A DNA stretch of 64,000 nucleotides from Myrmaecium sp. VS I D KN 1 (Eukaryota; Ascomycota; Dothideomycetes; Valsariales; Valsariaceae). The stretch covers positions 1 to 64,000 of the forward strand of contig JADQAV010000040.1 of assembly GCA_019775845.1 (NCBI GenBank). Reading direction: 5' to 3'. A model generated the notes under the pieces. The model had not been told where the DNA came from, did no database searches, and saw only the letters and a list, made by a program, of their open reading frames with translations. Positions 1-10,154 of this stretch are shown in pieces. The first letter of the stretch is position 1; the number at the start of each line of letters is the position of its first letter. The translations under genes and the position numbers were made by a program.

Positions 1-22
1 GGTTCGATTCCGGGAGGTGAGA
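1..22 (+). tRNA. 3' end of a probable tRNA gene, cut by the window edge
   Basis: The window opens with GGTTCGATTCC, a good match to the T-arm/B-box consensus of a eukaryotic tRNA. A T-stem 3' strand (CCGGG), a seven-base acceptor strand and a discriminator A follow, ending near base 22. A seven-T run at 26-32 fits a Pol III terminator. The anticodon lies outside the window, so the amino acid cannot be named. CCA follows directly in the DNA, probably by chance, because eukaryotic tRNA genes do not encode it. Confidence 0.55.
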
Positions 23-25
23 CCA

Positions 26-32
26 TTTTTTT
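26..32 (+). terminator. Pol III oligo-T terminator of the tRNA
   Basis: A run of seven T lies four bases after the presumed discriminator base of the tRNA fragment, the usual position for RNA polymerase III termination. Confidence 0.5.
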
Positions 33-374
33 GCTTTAGTTTTCTACCCCTCTTTAAGAGGTATCAGACAACACTTTTTTCCCTCCTACTACTCGCACAA
101 GTATCTACTAGCTAGTAGAGCTTATGGAAATATAAATGATCATGGTACTTTCCATCGTCTCCCTCAGTAACGACGGCCTTGTCCACCTTAAAAGTGGAAC
201 GAGGCCTTGCCTACAAGTGCTGGTAGCATGAAGTGGCACCTCCGATAACCCCGATAGGCTGATGGTCGCCTGAGATGGCCAGAGAGCTTCGGCCTGCCGC
301 AAAATTTCTTGACGCTTTTTTTAATAGGCCCTCTCACCCCCAATCACCTCGTGCGCAATACCAGAATCGACACT
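33..374. other. Spacer between tRNA and Tpa1-like gene
   Basis: No convincing gene. It should hold the promoter and leader of the oxygenase gene that starts at 375. In-frame codons run upstream to 309, but the first ATG is at 375. Confidence 0.5.
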
Positions 375-2512
375 ATGAAGCGCAAGATTGAAGAGAACGG
401 CGCCATCAATGGCACGTCTAAGAAGCGTGCCATCTCCGACGAAGAAGCCCAGGCAAACTTTCGCAAAGGCTTATTCGACGAGAAGGTCTTGAACGACTAC
501 ACGAAGCAGTATGCCGAGTCTCAGCCGTAAGTACGCGCCTTCCCCTCGACTCGATGAGCTATATCTGACGGGAGCACAGCTACCTTCATGGTGTCATCCA
601 GGGCTTGGTTGAGCCCAACCTCCTCCGCAGCGTTCGCGACGAGATTCGTGAGCAAATCAACTTCACTCCCAAGGAGACCGACATCTACAAGATCCACCAG
701 TCCGGCGACCTTGCCAACCTCGACGGTCTCGATGACTCCTCCCTGAAACGCCTTCCGTCCCTTCTCAAGCTCCGTAACGCGCTGTACTCCTCAGCGTTCC
801 GCAAATGGATTTCCACCGTGGCAGGCTCCGGCCCGCTCAGTGGCGTGAAGACGGATATGGCGATCAACGTTTACACACCTGGCTGCCACTTGCTCTGTCA
901 CGACGATGTCATCGGCAGCAGGAGAGTGAGCTGGATTCTGTATCTCCTCGACCCGGATATCGACTGGAAGCCGGAATGGGGCGGTGCGCTGCGCCTGTTC
1001 CCCACGGAAAAGATGACGGACAAGGAGGGAAAGGAAGTCATCGTGCCCACGCCGGACCACTCCGTCGTCATACCGCCCGCTTTCAACCAGCTCTCGTTCT
1101 TCACCGTCCAACCCGGCCATAGTTTCCACGACGTCGAGGAAGTGTACAGGCGCGCGGAGGGAGACAATGAGCCCGACGGCGGTCGCATCCGGATGGCGAT
1201 CAGTGGATGGTTCCACATCCCGCAAGAAGGTGAAGAGGGTTACGTGGAAGGTCTGGAAGAGGAGCTTGCCAAGCGCAGTTCTCTCAAGCAGCTCGAGGGC
1301 AACTCCGATGAGTTCGACTATCCTAAGGCCCAGTGGCACGGCTACGACGAGCCCGAGGCAGCGGACAGCAAGGGCAAGGGCAAGGCTGCCGCTGCTGCTG
1401 ACGATGAGGAAGAGCCCGAGCTCTCCGAGGAGGACCTCCAATTCCTCCTCAAATTCATGACGCCTCAATACCTCACTCCCGACACCGTTGAAGAGCTGTC
1501 CGCTCTCTTCACCGACGAATCCTCGCTCCGCCTCTCCAACTTCCTCTCCACCAAATTCTCAGCCCGCCTCCGGGCCTTCATCGAAGGCGTCGAGGCCGAC
1601 GCCAGCAAGAACAACGAGATCCCCCACCCCGCCAGCGCCGACGCTGGCGTCGCCCGCCCGCCTCACAAGCGACGATACCTGTACCGCCACGCCCGCCGCA
1701 CGGGCGTCACCGGTGAGGAGTCGGATCTCAGCCCCTACGGCGAACTCATCGACCAGTTCTTCCCCTCCCTCGCGTTCAAGAAGTGGCTCTCCCTCGCCAC
1801 CGGCCTCTCGCTCGCGCAGAGCAACATCCTGGCCCGCCGGTTCCGCCGCGGGATGGACTACACGCTCGCCACCTCGTACGAGGACGAAAACCCGCAGCTC
1901 GAGATGACGCTCGGGATCACGCCGAGCGGTGGCTGGGGCGAGATCGAGGAAGGTGACGCCGAGGAGGATGAGGAAGAAGGAGAAGGCGGAGAGAAAAAGA
2001 AGAAGGAGGAGAAGGAGGACGAGAAGAAGGACGAGGACGAGGACGAGGACGATGTCGGCGGATACGAGATGTACATGGCCGGCGACGACGACGACGACGA
2101 GGACGACGAGGACGACGACGACGAGGACGACGAGGACGACCTGGCCTCGGACGACGGGGCGAGCGTGACGATCCCGCCCGGGGCCGGCGCCAAGGCCGTC
2201 ACCAACATGAACACGGGCGCGGGCAGCCGGCGACAGGCGGCGCTGAAGAAGAAGACATCGAAGACGAAGAAGGGCGCCGACCCGGCCGTCTACCGGGCCG
2301 CGACGGGCGACGACGACGACGACGGCGTTCTGTTCAGCATGCCCGCCGGCTGGAACACGCTCAGCGTCGTCCTTCGTGACACGGGCGTACTCCGCTTCGT
2401 CAAGTACGTCTCCCGCTCCGCGCGCGGGGATCGGTGGGACGTCACGGCGGAGTTTGGGGTGGTGGATGATGGAGATGATGATGATGATGAGGATGCGATG
2501 GATGGGAAGTAG
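375..2512 (+). CDS. Tpa1/Ofd1-family prolyl 3,4-dihydroxylase (2-oxoglutarate/Fe(II) oxygenase)
   Basis: Exons 375-526 and 580-2512 (intron of 53 nt, GTAAGT...CAG) give 694 aa. The family hydroxylates a proline of ribosomal protein Rps23/uS12. In yeasts it affects translation termination (Tpa1) and hypoxic SREBP control (Ofd1). The N-terminal double-stranded beta-helix shows an HxD pair at about H158/D160, a distal His in the GHSFHDVEEV block (about 234) and an Arg in RIRMAISGWFH (about 255), the Fe(II) and 2OG ligands. A second, non-catalytic oxygenase-like domain follows (about 300-510, and again after the acidic tract). Between them lies a long Asp/Glu/Lys stretch. Length is close to S. 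cerevisiae Tpa1 (644 aa). The N-terminus has KRK and KKR clusters, a possible nuclear signal. The gene is convergent with the SET gene downstream. Family assignment is firm; the substrate is inferred from orthologues. Confidence 0.93.
1950..2156 (+). repeat. GAC/GAG/AAG trinucleotide-rich acidic coding tract
   Basis: Inside the Tpa1-like gene, runs of GAC, GAG and AAG codons make a low-complexity Asp/Glu/Lys linker with stretches of five or more consecutive Asp or Glu codons. The near-pure triplet pattern (GACGAC, GAGGAC) suggests replication-slippage variability. It separates the two oxygenase-like domains. Confidence 0.8.
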
Positions 2513-2863
2513 GTAGGGACGCGTTTGGCGGCTGAGAGGAAAATGTGGATACAAAAAAGGGGTGTATGTGAGGGCGATTCTCATGTTCTTGTCCACGTAT
2601 GATGAAAGATAAAAAGAAGGCGAAATGGCTTGATGGGGTACTTTTCCGACCTTGCTCGTCCTAGTTTGACGACGGCGTTTCTTATATACTTTCTTTCGTG
2701 TATCATGACGAACGGATAGAAAAGAAAACCATATACACAAAATCCGATATCTACAACCATCCTCACTTAGGACGCTGATATTCCTCTAATCTCACAGCCA
2801 CACCCCCATGATGTGCATCCTCACTACCGCACTCGTCCTTCCACGCCTCACCTCAATCTCTCT
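2513..2863. other. Convergent 3' intergenic region
   Basis: It lies between the stop codons of the Tpa1-like gene (plus) and the MYND/SET gene (minus). It is AT-richer than the genes and should hold both 3' UTRs. Overlapping frames here look like shadows. Confidence 0.6.
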
Positions 2864-4572
2864 TCAATACTCCACCCACCCAGCCGCCCGCTCAAACATC
2901 GGCCAATGCGCCTCCACAGCCCGCTCAACCGCCTCGCGCACGCGGGCATCAGCCCGAGCATCCGCAGCAACCTCATCCGCCTTCTCACGCACAAGTCGAG
3001 CAAACGAGCTCCCCTCACCATGACTCCGCGCCACATCCTCCCGCAAATCACGAAGCAGACCATACAGCACAAGTCCCAGGTCGATGCCACGAGCGCGAAG
3101 GGCGGCGGGCCCATCATCACCTTCCCCCTCCTGCTCCTCCGTAAGCAAATACAGAGTGAGCAGGGCGAGGGCCCACGCATGCACGACGCGGACGGGGTGC
3201 CAGCGAATCGGGTACAGGACGGGGTCGACGCGGCAGTGGCGGGCGACGGCGTGGCGCCAGGCGGCGGCGAAGGCGCCGCGGGCGAGCAGCTGGGTGAAGA
3301 GCTCGTCGCGGAGGGCGGGGGAGGGTTGGCGGGTGGGGGCCCAGAGGCCGGTGCGGGCGCAGAGGCGCATGCCCTCGTTGAGGTGGGCGAGGGCGGCGTC
3401 CGGGGAGGAGGGCTGCGCGCTCCGGGCGTCTTGGAGGGCGAGGAAGGCGAGGCCTTGCAGGCTGGCGACGCGCTGGTGGGCGCGGTCGGTTGTGGTGAGT
3501 GGCCCGGTGGCGTTGGCGGGGTCGGTGTAGAGGTCGGGGTGTTGCTTGATGGCGGCGTCGGCGTGCTGGGCCCAGACGGGATCGAGAGCGGAGGGCGGGA
3601 TGAGGAAGGTGTCCTCCGGGAGGGTGGGGCCGTGGGCGCATTTGCTGCATCCGCAGTCGAACCAGTATCGCTCCTTGAGTTCCTTTTGCCGGCGGGCGAA
3701 CGGGTTGGTCGGGTCGCTGTAGCTGATGAGGATCTCGTGGCCGCGGGGGATGGGCCGGAGGGTGCGGACGGCGAGGCGGGGCCCGTCGAAGACGAGGAAG
3801 GCGTTCGGGTCGCAGGAGTGGTTGGCCGCGCTGGCAAAGGGGTCGGTGCAGATGCCGAGCGGGTCGAAGGTCGGGGTGACGAGGGTGTGGGAGTTGTTGA
3901 TGATGCGGGCGAAGGCCTCCTCCGCCACGCCCTGGGGCAAGCCCGCCGCCTGCGCCCCGGAGAAGGTCCAGGCGCCGTGGGCCATGGTCTGGAGCTCCGT
4001 CCACTTGGCTCCGCCCTGTTCCCGGATGGAGTCGAGGTGGGTGGTGAGGGAGCAGAACTCGGCGAAGGCCTCGTCCGAGATGGTGCGGTGCATGCGCATG
4101 ACGAGCAATTGCATCGTCGCGCGGACGGCGGTGGGGAGGAGGTGAGGTAATTTGACCGCGCTCAGCCGCTTGCATTCGTACTTGTGATAGCGTTTCCAGG
4201 ATTCCGCTTGACATCTCTGGGATTGACGGTTAGTGGAGGAAGATTCAGGAGCAGCAGCGTAGACGATATCAGAGTCTTCGGGGGGTGATGGATGAGGGAA
4301 TAGGAACCGACCCTCGAGCAATACCGCAGCGTTTTACAACCTTGACAGGCCATGACCGACTTTTTCTTCTCATTGTTGCCTTGGATGTTGTTCCCTTCCG
4401 CCCATAGAAAGCAGTTGGAGCACGTATCGGCCAGGCGGGGGGTGTCGACGACAGCAATCAATGGCCGGTCAAGGGTGAAAATCTCGGTGCCGGCCTCGAG
4501 ATCCGTCTTGGAGAAAAGGCCATTGCCGGCGATGGCGGACTTGTCCAGATAGGCATGGCCTTTCTCAATCAT
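2864..4572 (-). CDS. MYND zinc finger / SET-domain protein (SMYD-like methyltransferase)
   Basis: Exons, read on the minus strand: 4572-4312 and 4216-2864, giving 537 aa. The MYND finger is split by the intron: CSNC and CQGCKTLRYCSR lie in exon 1, RCQAESWKRYHKYEC in exon 2. Joining 4312 to 4216 restores the C-x3-C spacing of the finger, which is why this junction was chosen, although the donor (GTCGGT) is weak. The SET part carries NHSCDPN and GHEILISY, the S-adenosylmethionine and catalytic Tyr motifs, followed by post-SET CGCSKC. The SET halves flank the MYND finger, the SMYD arrangement. Such enzymes methylate lysines of histones or other proteins; the substrate here is unknown. The C-terminal 250 residues are Ala/Arg-rich and helical, like the TPR-like tail of SMYD proteins. 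Confidence 0.88.
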
Positions 4573-5222
4573 TTCAAGGTGTATGTCTGGTGTTCTTCAA
4601 AGAGGCGGCGGAGAAAAGTTTAGCAGATGTTGATGTGAAGTTGGAGATAAGAAAAGAAAGAATCAAAGAGTAACAAATAGAAATGAAAAATAATTCATGA
4701 ATAATATTGAAAAATACTTAGACAAGGACGTCAGAGCAAAAAGACAACGTGGATCTATGCACGGATTAGGAGATTTCTTTGAGGTCGAATAAAAACTTAG
4801 TGGATGTATACGATAGGTGAATATTGTGAGTGATGCCCCGACGGAAGCCAGCCGAAGCGGTCGGATGTCGGATATCGGAGGCGAACGCGGGCGGCGGTTG
4901 AATCACCCCGGATTTCCCACGTCGCGAGGCTGAAGAATCCATTGACTACCGTAGTATATACATGCATATAATTGAGCATATATTTGGTAGATATCATCCT
5001 TCTATACACGCATTTCGCTTCTCATAGATGAGACCACACAATATCTAGATATTAAGTGCATGGATGCCTACTCCTAAGGATTGAGCCAAGTTCCAGTCCA
5101 GAGTGGGGTTGCCATCGTACGTATATAACCACCCAGTTCCACGGGTGATATCTCACAAGCAGCCTCCACCTTGATTCACCTCCATCCTTTTCCTCCATCC
5201 GTCCTCTTTCTACTCGCCGACC
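4573..5222. other. Divergent promoter region, MYND/SET and MBL-like genes
   Basis: 650 nt shared upstream region. The part next to the SET gene (4600-4760) is A-rich; the part next to the plus gene is CT-rich just before its ATG (5160-5222), as is common in fungal promoters. No ORF is convincing. Confidence 0.5.
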
Positions 5223-6556
5223 ATGCCTGAGCACCAAACCACCTTCACCTCCACCTTCACACCCTCCAACCTGCTCCTCTGCGTCACCTGCGGGACCCAA
5301 TACGACGTCGACCTATCCACGCCGCTGGAAAGCTGTCGGATCTGCGAGGTACGCTAGAGGAGATCCAGCAAAGCTGCGAAAGAAAGTCCTAACCTCCCTA
5401 CGCAGGATCCGCGGCAATACGTGCCCCCTAGCGGTCAGCGATGGACGAGCCTGGCGCAGGAGCAAGGTCGGCATGAGAACCGGTTCGAGCCGTGCCCGGA
5501 TGATGACCGCATCACTTTCATCACCACCGAGCCGAAAGTACGTCTGCCTTCTTTCGATCATCATTGAGTCCTTGCTCGTTTACTATCACCTGTGATCCCT
5601 TTCTATTCTCTCTCTTTTTCCACATCCCCAGCATCCCCAATCCCCCTGAAGTCGGTATCAAAGAAACACCTCAAAAGAGAGCAAGAGACACATCAAAGCA
5701 AAGAGACAACAAAAACAAATAACCTCAAAACCACCACAGCTCGGCATCGGCCAACGCGCCATCCTCCTCCGCACCCCACACGGCACCATCCTCTGGGACC
5801 TCCTCGCCTACCTCGACGGCGCCACCGTCGCCCGCCTCCGCGCCCTCGATCACGGCCGCGGGCCCGCCGCCATCCTCATCTCCCACCCCCACTTCTACAC
5901 CACCCACCTCGACTGGGCCGCCGCGCTCGGCTGCCCCGTCTACTGCCACGCCGCCGACGCCCGCTGGCTCACCCGCGTCGACCCACCGAGCCCCCCGAGC
6001 CCCCCGGACCGCCGGCTGCGCCGGCTGCTCGACACCCCGCTCGCGCACGCCAGCCCGATCCTGCCCGGCCTCGCCGCCGTCCGCGTCGGCGGCCACTTTG
6101 ACGGCAGCCTCGTGCTGTACTGGGATGAAGGGGCCACGCTCTTTACGGCGGATAGCTTGATGATTGTGCCGGTGCGTATATCAACCCACTCGCCTCACCT
6201 TCCAAACAGAAGTTGACACAGAAAACCAGTCCGCGCTCAACCCCCCCTCCTCCTCCTCCCCAGTAGCGACCCGCAGCACCTTCGCGTTCATGTGGTCCTA
6301 CCCCAACATGATCCCGCTCGACCCCTCCGCCGTGCACACCATCTGGACGGCTCTGAAGGGCCTCCGCTTCACCCGCGCCTTCGGCGGCTTTCCCGGTCAG
6401 GATCTCGTTCCGCACCGTCATCAGGGGGACGAGGGAAAAGAAGAGAAAGATCTGCGACCGCGTCTGCTTGAGAGCGTGCGTATTCATGTCCGTCACGCGG
6501 GGCATGAGCGGCATCCTGTTTTGGCGGAGGAGGTTCCTCGAGAGAGCGAGGGGTAG
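5223..6556 (+). CDS. Metallo-beta-lactamase-like protein with N-terminal Cys-pair motif
   Basis: Four exons, 5223-5348, 5406-5537, 5740-6175 and 6264-6556, give 328 aa. The third intron uses GTATAT at 6176; the nearer GTGCGT would break the frame. The N-terminus has two Cys pairs, CVTC (about 20-23) and CRIC (about 38-41), resembling a small zinc ribbon. An MBL-like fold follows: a strand ending ILLRTPHGTILWD, then SHPHFYTTHLDWA where the canonical HxHxDH metal motif should lie, then a VYCH strand, GGHFDGS and a strand with LFTADSLMIV. The final exon holds FMWSYPNMIPL. Fungal proteins of this architecture are annotated only as MBL domain proteins. The Asp of HxHxDH is missing, so hydrolase activity is uncertain. 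Fold membership is fairly sure; function is unknown. Confidence 0.85.
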
Positions 6557-7216
6557 GGGCAAGGGAGAGAGATGGGCTGTGGGGTGGGTGCGGGCAAGGG
6601 AGTAGTTTATGGAAGGACAGCGGAAACGACCGTGTATCCTGAAGAACGCTTTTCTTTCTTCCCCCGCCTTCTATTCCGATGTCCGTCCACGGATCGAAGA
6701 ACCGACGTGGTACGCAGCGAGAAGGAAAAACCAAGGCGGAACGTGGATGACGGAGGCCTGGCTCAGGCTCACATGATCTGTATCTGCCCCGAAGGGATTT
6801 TGTCGGAGAAAGGAACGAGAAGAAAGAAGATGGACGGACTTATAAATTCACCGGCTCAATCCAGGTGTACGTAAGAGTAGTTATATTTCATTGGGAAGCC
6901 TGATCTTGCGGGTATCTTACAGTAAAAGAGTGTTATAGCTCTCTTCGCTTGGAAAAGGGAGAGAGGAGGGGGATTGGCTGGGGCAGCTGGTAAAAGTGAC
7001 GCATACGCGCGTACGACCCTCCGCCTTCTTTTCATCTCCGACCCTCCACCTTGGGTATCCCTTTCGTCCCATGGCGTTCACCGACTTCTTCGGCCTTCCC
7101 TCCTTGGAGAAGTGCCAGGGTCGGTGTTGTTGTGAAAGAGCTATTTGTAGTAATGCGCTGTCGTGTAACGCATATTGGAAAAGTATGATAGAACATCTGT
7201 TCGTGATAGTTCCATC
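6557..7216. other. Convergent 3' intergenic region
   Basis: It holds the 3' ends of the MBL-like gene (plus) and the PWI/SR gene (minus). No convincing coding frame. The stop of the PWI gene overlaps a donor-like GTACGT, so part of this stretch could be a further exon or 3' UTR intron of that gene. Confidence 0.5.
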
Positions 7217-8645
7217 CTATTCACGTACCTCATCGCCGTCCCCGGCAACCGAAGGGGCGCGTTTCTCGACATCTCCGCGCCGTTCGTCATCAGACTCGAC
7301 GCGCGACTCACGGCGTTCACGTCGTGGTGGACTATTGGAGACCGAGCGCTCACGGCGGGAGTAGCGACGCTTCGGAGAGCGAGAACGGGAGCGCGAACGG
7401 GATGGGGAAAGAGAGTAGGAGCGAGAGCGCTTGCGGTCCCGGTTACGCTCCCTCCGACTCCTTTCGCCGCGAATGTGAGGAGGACTTCCGCTCCTTGAGC
7501 GAGAGCTTCTGCGGTATTCTCGGCGCGGTGAGCCGGGTGAGCAAGCTCTGCGGTCACGACTAGGGGGGGAACGAGACCGGGGAGAACGAGCTCGGCGGTC
7601 ATAAGTAGGGGGCGAGCGAGATCGAGGAGAACGCACGCGACGATCACGACCCGGGGGAGAGCGAGACCGAGGGGAACGTGCTCGGCGATCTCGAATCGGC
7701 GGTGAACGAGAACGAGGAGGACGAGGGTGACGGTTGCGGGCAGGTGGAGAACGGGAACGAGGAGAACGAGGCCGGCGGACGTGAGCAGGCGGAGAACGAG
7801 AACGAGATAGCGAACGTGACAATGAGCGAAGTTCGACCGAGGCCGAGCTCTCTCGGCGACGTCGCACACGGTCGCGGGCAGGCATGTACGAATCGGCAAG
7901 GCGGACACGTCCACCACGGTGGTCAGTCGAGGAATCACGTCGGCGACGGTATCCTGGAGAGGCTCCTCGTCCGCCACGGCGTCCGCCTCTCCACTCGCGG
8001 TCTCGGCCACGTCCAGCCCCGCGTGGACCTGCTTGTCTTATTTCGTCCCTAGAGCGGTCAATCGCGCGATCTGAAGCCAGGAAACGGGCTGACTCTTCCT
8101 GTTCGAATCTTTCCTGCTTGGCCTGAATGGGACGTCAGTCAACTGCCAATCTGGTTCGGCAAGGGTAACCTGCCTTTGCTTCTGCCAGTTCTTGTTTCTT
8201 CATCTCCAGCAACTTCTGAGGAACGCCTTGTGGACTTTCCTGCGCGGACAGGCATAGGTTCCAAAGCTCCTCGCAGAATGCCGCGTTCTTGTCTTCCAGG
8301 AAGCCAGAAAGGAGGTATTGGATTTTCTTGATATCGGGCTGCGGGTTGTCGTTAGACGTCGGTGGGAACATGTCGAAAATAAGATCCGAGATCTTACAAA
8401 TCTGGACTCCTCAAGCAGTGAGAACAGAAACTCTGGAATAGTGTCATCCGGCGTGATCTCGCTGATCTCCTTCACAATCCACCTGTGGAGAGAATAATCG
8501 GTCAGTAGCTGGCCGAAGAGCTCGAGGTGAACGAGACCAACTTCTTCATGACTTCGATGTTGACTTTCTGCATGTCAACCTTCTTGTTGAACTGAGGTGG
8601 GAACTTCATCTGCCGAAGCAGCTTCTGGTCCACGGAGGTGGTCAT
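7217..8645 (-). CDS. PWI-domain, RS-rich splicing factor (SRRM1/SRm160-like)
   Basis: Exons, minus strand: 8645-8542, 8482-8398, 8338-8174 and 8122-7217 (about 419 aa). The N-terminal PWI domain (about 1-110) runs from KFPPQFNKKVDM through VNIEVMKKWIVKEIS, PDIKKIQYLLSGFL and ELWNLCLSAQ, very like SRm160, a nucleic-acid-binding coactivator of pre-mRNA splicing. The C-terminal 300 residues are Arg/Ser/Pro-rich with phased RS repeats. The third intron has no GT donor in the right phase; the best fit is a GC-AG intron (GCAGGT at 8173, CAG at 8123). The stop codon lies inside a GTACGT donor-like site, so an extra terminal exon is possible. The gene is divergent from the hypothetical gene at 9167. 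Identity is firm; exon 4 joining and the 3' end are less so. Confidence 0.86.
7535..7765 (-). repeat. Tandem 45-bp repeat encoding 15-residue RS units
   Basis: In the PWI/SR gene, units of the form SPRSRSPPxxDRRAR recur about five times head to tail, with a 15-residue (45-nt) period. The variable positions fall at the same place in each unit (IR, GR, TY, SR). Confidence 0.85.
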
Positions 8646-9166
8646 GGCCGCGGTGGTTATCGAGATTGTGGATTCAGTACTTAGTTGTCGATAGCTGGAG
8701 AGGGAAGTCGGCCGTCGGGTCGGGTAGATGCGCGTCAGAAGCTCAAGGACCGCGCAGGGATGATGATGCCTGCCGACGTTTTCCCGAGACGCCGAACACC
8801 TGGAGAAGGCTTGGCGTGGACGTTCTGCGCCTTGTATGCCTTAGGCAGTCAGATATTATAGCTTGCTTTTATAGTAGGTACTAGCATTCACTCCTTCTTT
8901 CCGTGACTGGCAGGCTTCCCTTCCCAAAGTAGAATATTTGTTGGATGACACTCGACAAAGCAGAGCAATGGCACTTTGATGGCTTCCTGGGAAGCTGCAA
9001 CGGCCAGCGAACCAGCTCCACCACTGCGCGCACCTCCCTGTGACCTGTTGACTTCTCCGTATGCCATACTGTCCATTACAACTCCTAACATTTCTACGGC
9101 TGCATTGCTGAATCCACTGTCGTTCGTTTCTGCCGCGTGCTTAGAGGCTGGATAATTTCAATCGAG
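8646..9166. other. Divergent upstream region
   Basis: 521 nt between the ATG of the PWI/SR gene and the first ATG of the hypothetical gene at 9167. No supported feature beyond expected promoters. Confidence 0.45.
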
Positions 9167-10154
9167 ATGACGGATTCGCAGGCTCCTGTCCCTCAGACTG
9201 CACCAGCAGTCCCCTCCATTGAAGCACCACCAGACGCTCGTAGCAATCTACCTGCAGCACCACCGTCAACGCCCATGGCGCAGACACCATCGGATGACAA
9301 GAAATTGGGACAGGGTTCTTAATATGCCACATCGCACAGCCCGGCGACTATGCTAATGAAGACCTAGAACCTGCTCCCGTCTCAGCTTCAGAAGGGGCCT
9401 CAGATCCGTTCGCAGACCGTAAGCCGCGACCTTCGGAAACGGACGGGTCTAAAACCATCGGATCACTCGAGCTAAGGCCACCAGAAGCCCCTACGCCAGG
9501 TCATATCCCAGAAGCAGAAGCAGACACCCCTCTTGAGGTCGCTATAGACCCTGCAACGGAACCTGCCATGAAAGCGGCGTTACGCCAGGTCGCCGAGTAT
9601 ACTCCACCTGAGCAGCCTGAACAGGACCTTGATTTCCTTGCTCCAAGTAAGCCTGTCTCCCTTCTCTCATCGAGGAGAGCTTCCACATGGGATTTGTCTG
9701 CCCAAGGTAATCGAGCCTTGTTGCAGCCTGAGACCAGTTCTAGCTCTGAAGCCAACTAACCTCTTCATCTCTAGAAGCAGCACTTGCCGACAATGGGCCA
9801 CGTTCAGTGACTACCCGGACGGAACCCGGAAATCGCGATGATGCGTCGACCCTTGTAAGCCCAGAAACTCCCAGCGAGCCGCCCATGGTGCCGACGGTGC
9901 AGCCAGCGATGGTTGCGGGTGCGCCAGAACACATGGGACCATTCGATATGCCCACGCCAAAGCCAGAGCCAGTTGAACCATCAGGTGGACCGGGGATTGA
10001 ACTCAGATATCCACGGAGACTGGACAAAGCACGAAGGCATCTTCTTCCCAAGCCATTGATGGTGGCTCTCTTAGGCCATGAGATCTGGGATATGGTCAAG
10101 CCAATGTTGGAGCAACGTGCGACGGCGCCGACGCCTCGACTTACAGCACTATGA
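9167..10154 (+). CDS. Proline/glutamate-rich hypothetical protein, 5' exon structure unresolved
   Basis: The first ATG (9167) opens a Pro/Ala-rich frame to 9322. From about 9300 a second frame continues in the same low-complexity style to 9706, then a clean intron (9707-9774, phase 1, GTAATC...CTAG) leads to a last exon 9775-10154. The two early frames do not join simply. One possible splice is GTAGCA near 9240 to the CAG near 9313, but it is weak; a sequencing indel or small frameshift near 9300 is the alternative. The product would be about 290-310 aa, disordered, with many PEP/PP motifs, and a more ordered tail (GHEIWDMVKPMLEQR) at the end. No known domain recognised. Composition matches its neighbours, so transfer is not suggested. 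Confidence 0.5.

Noticed and set aside
2813-4150. 445-codon plus-strand frame
   Set aside because: Antisense shadow of the MYND/SET gene; Gly/Glu/Val-rich with no domain.
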